A stretch of 15,439 nucleotides of DNA from JBFHFS01 sp041583495 (GTDB lineage: Bacteria > Bacteroidota > Bacteroidia > Bacteroidales > Marinilabiliaceae), in assembly GCA_041583495.1 (NCBI GenBank), contig JBFHFS010000087.1, positions 1-15,439 on the forward strand, in the 5' to 3' direction. The position numbers were made by a program, and so were the translations under genes. Shown one piece after another: positions 1 to 6,792 of the stretch; within the stretch, counting starts at the first letter, position 1; every line of letters starts with the position of its first letter. Below the pieces are notes generated by a model, which saw only the letters and a program-made list of their open reading frames with translations, did no database searches and was not told where the DNA came from.

Positions 1-139
1 GCCGTCGGCAAGCCTTCGGCGACCGAAAGGAGGCGATAGCGGAGGCGCAAACCCGTGGTATTAAATGGAGCTGCACCTCAACCCTCCGCTATGGCGGAGC
101 AGGCTCAAAGGGGTTGAATATCCCTTAAAAAAGGAATTT
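1..139 (+). repeat. Dispersed hairpin-rich repeat, copy 1 (left part off window)
   Basis: This stretch is closely matched, in the same orientation, by 11905-12050. Shared blocks include GGCAAGCCTTCGGCGACCGA, CAAACCCGTGGT and the stretch from GAGCTGCACCTCAACCC through GGGGTTGAATA. It folds into several hairpins: CCTTCGG/CCGAAAGG, CTCCGC-TAT-GCGGAG, and an outer TCAACC/GGTTGA pair. The differences between copies are a shorter GCGCTAG section here and scattered substitutions. The copy begins at the window edge, so its left part, including the partner of AACCCGTGG, is probably missing. No protein is supported. The family is not one I can name. Confidence 0.8.
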
Positions 140-170
140 GTTATTGAATTCAATACAAGAGGACTTCAAT

Positions 171-224
171 ATGAAAAGAACTCCGCTTATTTATATAGAA
201 ACAACTATTTTTGGTAAGAATTAG
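171..224 (+). pseudogene. N-terminal remnant of a probable PIN-domain (VapC-like) gene
   Basis: An ATG preceded by an A/G-rich GAGGA motif opens a 17-codon frame, MKRTPLIYIETTIFGKN, closed by TAG. The start of Bacteroidota PIN-domain proteins commonly reads YIETT followed by an aromatic residue and a beta-strand, and the first acidic residue of the PIN active site lies nearby. Only this N-terminal strand survives; the rest of a roughly 130-160 residue nuclease domain is absent downstream. The fragment lies right after the dispersed repeat, so it is probably the stump of a toxin gene cut by a rearrangement. The identification rests on a short motif and could be chance. Confidence 0.4.
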
Positions 225-677
225 AACGATTCATCATCGTTAAACCCGTATAAAACGATTTTCAGATTATATTTTTATTCATTGTTGTCTGCTAAAAATT
301 TTAAGTATTGTTTAAAACCCAATCTAAATGAGGGTGCCAAGATTTTAAAGTTTCCTGGGGGTTGATTTCCGCCTCAAGAAATTTCCGCCAAGAAAATCAA
401 TTATATTGGCGTAGAAAATCTGGGCTGTTTGATCCCGATTTTAGTTTTGTAGGTTTTTGGGTTTTACCAAAAACCACAAAAACTCAGCTCGGGAGAGTTC
501 CCGGATTTTAGACAATGAAATTGATTTTTAGGAAATTTTTTACAGCGGCGGCATTTTTTGTTTACTTTTTTTTGCTGTAGAAAAAAAGTAAAAGCCCGTG
601 CGGCTTGAGCACTTAAATCGAAGAATAGAATTTTTACCGGACAATAGTGATTATTATTTTTTAAAACAACATCATTC
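225..677. other. AT-rich non-coding stretch with three hairpins
   Basis: No gene is supported here; a 71-codon antisense frame has no domain signature and is low-complexity (Lys/Phe-rich). Structure is clear: a 9-bp stem GGTTTTTGG/CCAAAAACC (452-475), extended by TTTTG/CAAAA to 445-481; a 5-bp GC stem CGGGA/TCCCG (490-503); and a 12-bp perfect inverted repeat TTTACTTTTTTT/AAAAAAAGTAAA (561-592) with an 8-base loop. The last could act as a transcription stop ahead of the gene at 678. The look is that of a dispersed intergenic repeat, but the second copy needed to prove it is not in this window. Confidence 0.45.
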
Positions 678-3188
678 ATGCGATTTTACCAAATTACATT
701 TTTCTGTTTATTGACCTTTTTTTATGCAGGAGCACAAAAACCAATTACACCCGCTTCCTATGAGCAGTTGGACCTGAAGTCATCTTCTTTTCAGGTCTCA
801 ACATCCTATCTCTCTAAGCACGATATTATTTATAAAGCGCCTACCGATTTGGAAGCAGAAGGCTTTCCAATGGGTAACGGTAATATGGGGGGCATGGTTT
901 GGACTCATAATGAAGGCATTGAAATTCAGATTAATAAGAATGATTTGTGGACCGACCCAATGCCTTTGGAATTGGACAAAAGTATTTTAAAACACGCCGC
1001 TCGTATAAAAATAGATTTTGGTATTCCTGTGTTTAGCTGGATTCATCTGGCAGATTTTACGGGTCGACTCTCCCTTGCCAATGGTGAAGTCTCCTACCAG
1101 GGCACTACCGGGTTTGCAAATACACATGTAAATACCTGGCTTGCTCATGGTAAAAACGTTTGGGTGATAGAATGTGAAAACAAACTCAATAAAGCTTTTA
1201 CGGGCGAAAAACTAACCACTACAGTTACATTGGAACGGATAGGTAGCAGAGCGTTTACCTCGTGGTATTCCGGGCATTTCCCTAAAGATGAGTCTGTGGG
1301 TTTAGGTGATGCGAATACCCAAATTAAGGGTAAAGACCTTATTTTACATGAAAATGCAGAGGGCTTGGATTTTGTAGTCGCCTGTAGAATTATAGATGCT
1401 GATAGTAAGCCATCAATTATAGGAAAGCATCGGGGAGAACTTAAGAGCGATAATTCCAGGCTAACGGTATTGGTAAGTGTGGTGACCTCTAACGAGAGTG
1501 AGAATCAGGAAATGGACGCTGTCGCCCTTTTGGATGATGCTGAAAAACAGACGGTGGCCCGTCTAAAACAAGATAAGGATACCTGGTATAATAAATTTTG
1601 GTCCAACTCCTTTGTGAAATTAGGCAACGACTATCTGGAGAATATATATTATTTACGTCGTTACCTGATGGCAGCCGGGTCTCAGGGACAATATCCCGTT
1701 ACCTTTAATGGCGGGTTATGGCGTTGGAACCGCGATGTTATCAACTGGGGCACACCACATCATTGGAATACCCAACAGCAATATTGGGGGCTGGCTACTC
1801 AGAATGATCTTCAACTGATGGCCCCTTATTTAAATACCTATTACAATATGCTTCCCGAGATGGAAGCATTGGCAAAGGAGAAAGATGGAGGAGAGGATGC
1901 TATATTGCTTACCGAGGCACATGAGTTTAGTGGGCGACAAGTAAGTAAAGACTGGGGAAACATGACTAGGTGTTATACTCAGGCCAGTCAGGTGGCCCAA
2001 ATATTTTGGGATTATTATCAGTTTACAGGAGATACCGAATTCTTAAAAGAAAAAGCCTATCCTTTTATGAAAAAGGCCTCTAACCTTTATTTACATAAAC
2101 TGCAATGGGACAAAGAAAAGGAAGAGTATTTTTTATTGTCCTCATTATATGAATCAGAAAGGATTAAGGAGGCTAAAAATGTACTTTCAGACCGAGGGAC
2201 TATTGAATCTCTTTTTAAAGATTGTATCAGCGCAGCAAAGAAACTAAAAACAGATAAAGACAAAGTAGCGCAATGGCAACAGGTAATAGATCATTTATGG
2301 ACCGTGAAATTCGAATTAGACGAAGACCAAAATGAATTACCCCGTGTTGCAGAGGCCTATTTTACTGAGAAAAGATACACCCCATTCAATTGGGCTGCCG
2401 GAGGTTCTCCTGCTTTCCCTACCGGGTTAATTGGTATCGACGATGCAGATAGCAGGCTGGGAAAAGCGGTGATTAATTTTGCAAGATCTAATGAATTGGT
2501 GAATGCGCATTATCCAACCCCTATTGTTGCAGCACGCATGGGCTTGGGTGACCAGGCTTTAACCTATCTTTTAAATGGGATAAAAGAACATCAAATTTAT
2601 CCGCAAGGATTGTTTAGTAATGTAACAGGATATCCCGATAACATCTATAATTTACAGTCTATACATGATTTGATAGGTGGCCATAAAATACGTTCAAAGC
2701 CTTTCTTTCAGATGGGCATGGAAGCGATGAGCGAATATGCGACCACCGTTAATGAAATGCTTTTACAGTGTAATGAAGGGAAAATCAGAGTGTTTCCTGC
2801 AATACCTTCTAATTGGAAGGGGCAGGATGAGGTCGCGTTTACACTGAGAGCCAGAGGGGCTTTTATTGTGTCTTCACGTATGGATAAACAAGGAATCATC
2901 CAACAGGTTAGCATTAAAAGTCTTCAGAACAATAGGTGCCGGTTACAAAATCCGTGGCCGGGGAAAAAAGTTGAAGTGCTCTTAAATAGCCAATCAGTGA
3001 AAATGAATAAGGACGAAAAGGATGTGATTAATTTTTCGGCCAGGATAGATCAGGAATATATAGTACGTTTAGCCGATTCACCTGGCGTGTCTGAAAAAGT
3101 AATGTATGAAGGCACCCCTAATCAGGCGCCCAAAAAACTGGGTAAGCGTATACTGGGAAAGGTAAGCGGTTGGAATGAAGGCTTCTGA
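678..3188 (+). CDS. Secreted divergent GH95-like glycoside hydrolase
   Basis: The 836-residue product starts with a Sec signal peptide (hydrophobic FFCLLTFFYAGAQ, cleavage near residue 20; no lipobox). An N-terminal beta-sandwich of the GH95/GH65N type follows (PMGNGNMGGMVW near 65-75), then an (alpha/alpha)6 barrel and a C-terminal beta domain starting near FPAIPSNW (705). It aligns by eye with the canonical GH95 protein at 7613-10030 over the segment GSQGQYPVTFNGGLW / NTQQQYWGLATQNDL and over NEMLLQ...VFPAIP. The catalytic set differs: the Asn-x-Asn pair of GH95 becomes His-Trp-Asn, and the QIDGNFG aspartate motif is replaced by QMGMEAMSEYA; only a Glu in ESER (near 491-494) falls where the acid is expected. 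It may be an uncharacterised specificity or an inactive relative. Its composition is more AT-rich than the GH29/GH95 operon. A terminator follows within 25 bases. The start is the only ATG giving a signal peptide. Confidence 0.8.
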   Translation: MRFYQITFFCLLTFFYAGAQKPITPASYEQLDLKSSSFQVSTSYLSKHDIIYKAPTDLEAEGFPMGNGNMGGMVWTHNEGIEIQINKNDLWTDPMPLELDKSILKHAARIKIDFGIPVFSWIHLADFTGRLSLANGEVSYQGTTGFANTHVNTWLAHGKNVWVIECENKLNKAFTGEKLTTTVTLERIGSRAFTSWYSGHFPKDESVGLGDANTQIKGKDLILHENAEGLDFVVACRIIDADSKPSIIGKHRGELKSDNSRLTVLVSVVTSNESENQEMDAVALLDDAEKQTVARLKQDKDTWYNKFWSNSFVKLGNDYLENIYYLRRYLMAAGSQGQYPVTFNGGLWRWNRDVINWGTPHHWNTQQQYWGLATQNDLQLMAPYLNTYYNMLPEMEALAKEKDGGEDAILLTEAHEFSGRQVSKDWGNMTRCYTQASQVAQIFWDYYQFTGDTEFLKEKAYPFMKKASNLYLHKLQWDKEKEEYFLLSSLYESERIKEAKNVLSDRGTIESLFKDCISAAKKLKTDKDKVAQWQQVIDHLWTVKFELDEDQNELPRVAEAYFTEKRYTPFNWAAGGSPAFPTGLIGIDDADSRLGKAVINFARSNELVNAHYPTPIVAARMGLGDQALTYLLNGIKEHQIYPQGLFSNVTGYPDNIYNLQSIHDLIGGHKIRSKPFFQMGMEAMSEYATTVNEMLLQCNEGKIRVFPAIPSNWKGQDEVAFTLRARGAFIVSSRMDKQGIIQQVSIKSLQNNRCRLQNPWPGKKVEVLLNSQSVKMNKDEKDVINFSARIDQEYIVRLADSPGVSEKVMYEGTPNQAPKKLGKRILGKVSGWNEGF

Positions 3189-3211
3189 TTTCTTTAACCC
3201 TTATTACTATA

Positions 3212-3243
3212 AAAAAAAGATGGTGTTTAGGCCATCTTTTTTT
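3212..3243 (+). terminator. Rho-independent terminator after the GH95-like gene
   Basis: A 12-bp perfect stem (A-run plus GATGG pairing with CCATC plus T-run) with an 8-base loop starts 23 bases after the stop codon and ends in seven T. The A/T symmetry makes it able to work on both strands. The IS21/istA remnant begins right next to it. Confidence 0.8.
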
Positions 3244-3312
3244 GTTTATAGGATGTAACTGTATTAGTTGTTGTTTTATCTGACTCATTGGTTTCGGTTT
3301 TCCAGCCATCAT
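3244..3312 (-). pseudogene. istA: istA remnant (IS21 transposase, first ~20 codons)
   Basis: On the minus strand, inside the four IS21-type terminal repeats, a frame opens with ATGATGGCTGG and reads MMAGKPKPMSQIKQQLIQLH. From memory of the family, this is the usual beginning of Bacteroidota IstA proteins (MAGKPK-MSQIKQLL-LH, leading into the first helix-turn-helix). The homology fades after about 20 residues and the frame runs into the terminator of the neighbouring GH95-like gene. The DDE catalytic domain and the istB ATPase gene are missing. Position and orientation relative to the terminal repeats are as expected for the left end of an IS21 element. Confidence 0.65.
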
Positions 3313-3379
3313 GAACTCTTTTAGTGATCATTCTTTTGATCGCTAAAAAAACAAAATCCAATACATTAATAGCTATAGG

Positions 3380-3552
3380 GGGGTCAACAAGCTCCGGAAA
3401 AATCAGCGGAATCATCCCAGGAGGGGTCAACTTGCTCCGGATTAATTAATAAAAAGCTATCAAAGGGGTCAACATCCGCCGGAATGACAGGTGCTTTAAA
3501 TGTAAAAATGAGTCAAAAAACGTCCGGTTTTATGGGGTCAGCTTACTCCGGA
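3380..3552. repeat. Four 19-bp IS21-type terminal repeats
   Basis: Copies at 3380-3398 (GGGGTCAACAAGCTCCGGA), 3423-3441 (GGGGTCAACTTGCTCCGGA), 3465-3483 (GGGGTCAACATCCGCCGGA) and 3534-3552 (GGGGTCAGCTTACTCCGGA). Starts are 43, 42 and 69 bases apart. The shared core is GGGGTCA, a variable middle, and CCGGA. Multiple spaced repeats at each end, bound by IstA, are a known property of IS21. The unequal spacing and the adjacent istA start rule out a CRISPR array. Confidence 0.85.
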
Positions 3553-3819
3553 TTATCCAATCGCCCCTGAATACAATTTCAGCATTTCGGCTGCAGTTAC
3601 TTTGGTGTCGAAAAGGGCATCCCAACTGTAGTTGGCATATTCGCCTGTAAAGAACTTCGCTGAACCGCCCAATTCTATGGCCTCCTTGTTCATGTCGTCC
3701 ATGAATTTGTATATCAGACCAATGGTAATTTGTTCAGTCTGTGCTTTGGGGTCTGGCAGTTTCCCTACCAATATATCGCGGCAATCGTCTATTCGTTTTT
3801 TTGTTTGTGTATCTAACAT
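3553..3819 (-). pseudogene. hsdM: Truncated type I DNA methyltransferase subunit HsdM
   Basis: The 88 codons are the N-terminal helical region of a type I restriction-modification M subunit: RIDDCRDILVGKLPDPKAQ, IGLIYKFMDDMN and YANYSWDALFD match the beginning of Bacteroidota HsdM proteins. The frame ends at a TAA supplied by the IS21-type sequence. The S-adenosylmethionine-binding and NPPY catalytic motifs, normally hundreds of residues further on, are absent, so no methylation is possible. It is the third gene after hsdR and the RAYT on the same strand. Its start ATG follows directly on the TAA of an 8-codon mini-ORF. No hsdS follows. Confidence 0.85.
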
Positions 3820-3846
3820 TTAATTGTTTTTCTGTTTATCTGACAT
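3820..3846 (-). other. 8-codon mini-ORF abutting the hsdM start
   Basis: ATG to TAA encodes MSDKQKNN, and its stop is followed without a gap by the hsdM ATG (TAAATG). The first residues MSDK match those of the RAYT upstream (MSDKFQNRYR), whose start similarly touches the hsdR stop. It may be a coupling leader or the scar of an earlier junction where a RAYT start was duplicated. Translation is unproven. Confidence 0.3.
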
Positions 3847-3865
3847 GCGTTTCTTTTCCCTGCGG

Positions 3866-3911
3866 AGACGCAATTCATCTTTTTTATATTGAGACGAAAG
3901 GCATTGCGTCT
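3866..3911. repeat. Degenerate REP-like inverted repeat after the RAYT
   Basis: Arms AGACGCAAT (3866-3874) and ATTGCGTCT (3903-3911) are perfect complements; the second arm touches the RAYT stop codon. The motif GACGCAA/TTGCGTC is the same as that in the palindrome inside the RAYT gene at 4342-4371. The spacer also carries GAGACGAAAGG, a partial further copy. It probably belongs to the same REP-like family. Confidence 0.6.
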
Positions 3912-4499
3912 TTAGGGTTTGTCAAAAAGATTATTACGATGCCAATTTGCGGGATTGTTTATAATATAATTTCTAATTCGTTGAAATGATTCCTCATTAC
4001 GGATGATGTGGTCATGGAATCGGGGTTGCCATGCGAAAACAGGATTTATTTTGTGGGCATCAACGGTTACCCCCGTTTTAAAACCACGAATTATTGATCC
4101 CAAATTTTTTGATTGTGGACCAAATTTATTTTTCGATGGTTTTTCTGGTAGAGGCGCAAAATTTTGCGCCTCTACGCCACCACCCCCACCATCCCCACCA
4201 TCTGGTTTATTTATTATAATTATCCCATGCACATGATTTGGCATAATGACGAATTCGTCCAATATTACAAACGGAAAATGTTCCGGAATTTCCAACCAAC
4301 ATTTATGCGCCAATTTCCCTATTTCGGATAATTTCATTTCATATTGCGACGCAAAATTTTGCGTCGCAATAATTTCCCCAAAATAACAAACCCTGTTTTT
4401 TGTGCAAATGGTTACAAAATACATGGCATTCCAACCATAATCCCAATTTCGCATACGGGAAGACGGAATTCTATATCTATTTTGAAATTTATCGGACAT
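3912..4499 (-). CDS. REP-associated tyrosine transposase (RAYT, Y1_Tnp HUH)
   Basis: The 195-residue protein has the RAYT layout: MSDKFQNRYRIPSSRMRNWDY at the start, the HUH metal-binding motif PNHVHG (His89, His91), RFHDHIIRNEESFQRI, and NYIINNPANW with the likely catalytic Tyr178. RAYTs are HUH single-strand endonucleases that bind REP hairpins; they are single-copy, domesticated-looking genes rather than true insertion sequences. All catalytic residues are present and the frame is intact. Two variable loops are expanded (residues 43-53 and about 98-118, the latter after a Gly-rich run) by in-frame REP-like palindromes. Its ATG overlaps the hsdR stop in TGATG, so translation is probably coupled to hsdR. 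It sits between hsdR and the hsdM stump on the same strand. A further REP-like hairpin follows the stop. Confidence 0.9.
   Translation of the reverse strand: MSDKFQNRYRIPSSRMRNWDYGWNAMYFVTICTKNRVCYFGEIIATQNFASQYEMKLSEIGKLAHKCWLEIPEHFPFVILDEFVIMPNHVHGIIIINKPDGGDGGGGGVEAQNFAPLPEKPSKNKFGPQSKNLGSIIRGFKTGVTVDAHKINPVFAWQPRFHDHIIRNEESFQRIRNYIINNPANWHRNNLFDKP
4148..4175. repeat. REP-like perfect palindrome within RAYT (28 bp, GTAG-flanked)
   Basis: A perfect 28-bp palindrome centred on AAAATTTT; its left half is GTAGAGGCGCAAAA. The GTAG tetranucleotide next to a GC-rich stem is the hallmark of REP sequences recognised by TnpA-REP/RAYT enzymes. It is translated as part of the RAYT (VEAQNFAPLP, about residues 109-118), directly after a Gly-rich run. 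Confidence 0.85.
4342..4371. repeat. REP-like perfect palindrome within RAYT (30 bp)
   Basis: A perfect 30-bp palindrome centred on AAAATTTT; its left half is TATTGCGACGCAAAA. It shares the core GCAAAATTTTGC with 4148-4175 and is translated in the same relative frame (ATQNFAS, residues 45-51 or so; compare EAQNFAP in the other copy). It lies in a loop between two conserved RAYT strands, GEI and MKLSEIG. Confidence 0.85.
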
Positions 4500-6469
4500 C
4501 AGGCCGCAAATCTATCTAAATTGATGTAATCTTTAATGTAAACAGGAATTACTTCTCGGTATTTTTCTGCTACCACCTTGAATTGCGAAATGGTTAGCGT
4601 TGGATATGTTTGTAAGGCATAAAAATCTTTGGATTCAATTATCTTGCGAATTTCATTGTCCACAATGTATGCTTTAAAGAAATATTTTAAAGCGCCTAAA
4701 TTGACATCCTCTTGGGGTGGATAAATGGAATTGAATTTGTCAAATTCCTCTTCCAGTAATTCGTCTTTCGATTTGAATTTTGGGATGATTCCAAAAACCT
4801 TTTCCACGACTTCACGAATGGATATTTTACGGTCAATCTTGACTGCTTTACGTAATTTGTCCAGATTGAAATATTCTTCGGGTTTATCGAAAATCTCATG
4901 TTGAATATGCGAAATCACTTGTTCCCATTTGCCCAACTCCACATTCTTTTTAATGATATCGTCCATTACAATCCTGTCTTCGAACTTTTTAAACAGCATA
5001 CGGTCAATTTTCATTCCCTCGTAGCCAATCTCTTTTTCGTTTAAAACAGCCAATGGGTCGGGTCGTAAACTGGTGTATTTGTCGATATCGATGCCACCGC
5101 CAACACCTTTGCCACCCCCATTTCTTGGTTTTGGAAGTTTTAGTTTTTCGTCATAATCAAACTTTTCTTCGAAATATTCGCAATTGGCAAAGAAGTCAAA
5201 TAGTTTGAAAAACTCTTTTTCGTGTTGAATGATTTCGTCTTCGCCTAATTCGTTTTTATACTTAAAGTCGAACGTATTTTTTCGTGTTTCGCGTCCTTTA
5301 ATCTGTACAAAATCTGCCGGACTGAAAATCGGGTCCCCTCCTTCGCACCCGAAGGTTGCATAGGTATCTCTCAACATTCTTCGTTCAATTTCTCTTGGGT
5401 CGTTCTCTTTTACTTTATTAGGGTCAACACCTTTTAGATAGTCCTTTGGCGTTGCAGTTAATCCTAATTTATAACCGTGAAAATATTCAAAAACCGCTCT
5501 GGCATTTCCAGAGATAGAACGGTGCGATTCGTCCGAAATAATTAAATCAAAGTCGGTTGGTTTAAATTCATAACGGTATTTGTTGTCAAACATCAACAAT
5601 TGAATGGTTGTAACCACAATATCCGCTTTGTGCCAATCGGTTTTGTGTTCTTTGTAAATGAATGTTGAATAATCAGGTTTGAGGTAATTTGTAAAAGCTT
5701 TCCATGCTTGGTCTTCCAATTCCAGACGGTCAACCAAAAATAAAACTCGTCTAGCGTTTTGCGTTCTTAAAAACAATCGGATAACAGCCGCCGAAGTCAG
5801 CGTTTTTCGTGTACCTGTTGCCATTTCAAAAAGGAAACGGTCTTTTTCATTCCAAACTGCTTTTTGCAGATGTTTAATTGCATCCAATTGGTATTTTCTC
5901 AGAAAACGAAGTCCGTTGTTCCAAATAAAATCCTTGCTACTTTCAAGGTTTCCATTCCATTCAGGTCGTTCAGAATAGTCCGGCATTTGGACAATCGCAA
6001 TGAAATCATTTTTTACCGCTTCATTTGCTAAAGCCTCTCTGTTTGGATTCCATTCTTTAATTGCTCCAATTTCGTTGGGTGATGGAAATTTATAAATTGG
6101 TTTGGGATTTCCGTTCTTTAAATTCCATAAATAATGAACGATTCCGTTTGAAAGAATAATAAATTGCACATCAACAGTCTTGGCATATTTTCTGGCTTGT
6201 TCTTTAGCAACCAAAGGATGTAGTTTTTCCTTTTTAGCTTCCAAAAGACAAATAGGCTTATTGTCAGTGTCAAACAATAAAAAATCCAGGGAGCCAGAAT
6301 TAGTTTTTTCAAAATCATTGCCCCAGGCATCACCCTCATTTTCTGTGATTTTCACATGGTTTTCAAGCAGAATATTTGCCTTGCCTTCCTCGGAATCAAA
6401 AAATCTCCACCCAGCTTCTTCAAGCAGTTTGTTATTCTTTATCCGTGCATGTGCTTCGTTATTTAACAT
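4499..6469 (-). pseudogene. hsdR: Defective type I restriction subunit HsdR (internal deletion)
   Basis: The 656-codon frame is open but clearly damaged. Present: the N-terminal PD-(D/E)xK nuclease (Asp62, then LLEAKK with Glu77 and Lys79), helicase motif II DESH (313-316), motif III LTAT (337-340) and an EcoEI-type C-terminal region. Damaged: Walker A reads ATGTRKT instead of ATGTGKT (Arg221, codon CGA at 5807-5809); FGCEGG (373-378) is joined straight to PIFSPADFVQIKGR (380-393), which in intact HsdR is separated by roughly 150 residues holding helicase motifs IV and V; and motif VI has GRETR where GRGTR is usual. A 6-bp inverted repeat (5340-5355) sits at the deletion junction. ATP-driven translocation, hence restriction, should be lost. 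It is followed by the RAYT with a one-base overlap. The frame has stayed open, so a truncated DNA-binding or nuclease product is conceivable. Confidence 0.85.
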
Positions 6470-6792
6470 TCATTCAAAATCATTATTCGTCTCTGTATCG
6501 TGCCGTGCGTTGTCAAGAAAACAGCTCTTTGGCAAGCTGAAGCATCGGCTTGAGAGTCGGAACTTACAAATGTCCTGTTTTGGGCGTTTGCAGTTTATTT
6601 TTCATTGTCTTTTTAGTATCAAATTGTCTGTTCGTTCCTGGTTTTTCTACACTTGGTGGTAAAGGGCAGCATTATGTGGTCGGCCAGGGCTTTTAAACCG
6701 CTAAAACCTGTCAGGTTAAAAGTGTGTAATGGGCCCAAAGGAATGGCCAAATTTGCTATGGAGCCTTGGCTGCTGTATGACAGTATGCACCG
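6470..6792. other. Non-coding stretch between hsdR and a membrane protein gene
   Basis: No gene is supported; small plus-strand frames lack recognisable domains. It carries a 13-base hairpin AACCTG-T-CAGGTT (6705-6717) within a GC-richer block (about 6660-6790). Because both flanking genes read on the minus strand, this block is the 3' trailer of the membrane-protein gene and the leader of hsdR. It has the look of a gene-cassette or repeat-derived spacer, but I cannot assign it. Confidence 0.35.

Larger units (their letters stand above)
3244..3558 (-). mobile_element. IS21-family element, left-end remnant inserted in hsdM
   Basis: Reading on the minus strand from inside hsdM, the homology to HsdM stops and a sequence beginning TGGATAATCCGGAGTAAGC starts; IS21 elements begin with TG. 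Four copies of a 19-base terminal repeat follow, then the istA start. No other end, no istB and no target duplication can be seen. The simplest reading is an insertion into hsdM followed by a deletion that removed the rest of the IS, the rest of hsdM and any hsdS, and joined the remnant to the GH95-like gene's terminator. Confidence 0.7.

Noticed and set aside
464..679. 71-codon minus-strand frame
   Set aside because: Lys/Phe-rich translation of hairpin-bearing AT-rich DNA; looks like repeat sequence rather than a gene.
3380..3552. Possible CRISPR array (four similar 19-base units)
   Set aside because: Spacing is unequal, units diverge in the middle, and the istA start next to them identifies IS21 terminal repeats.
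6180..6662. 160-codon plus-strand frame
   Set aside because: Mostly antisense to the hsdR N-terminal nuclease region, continuing into non-coding DNA; Ser-rich with no domain.
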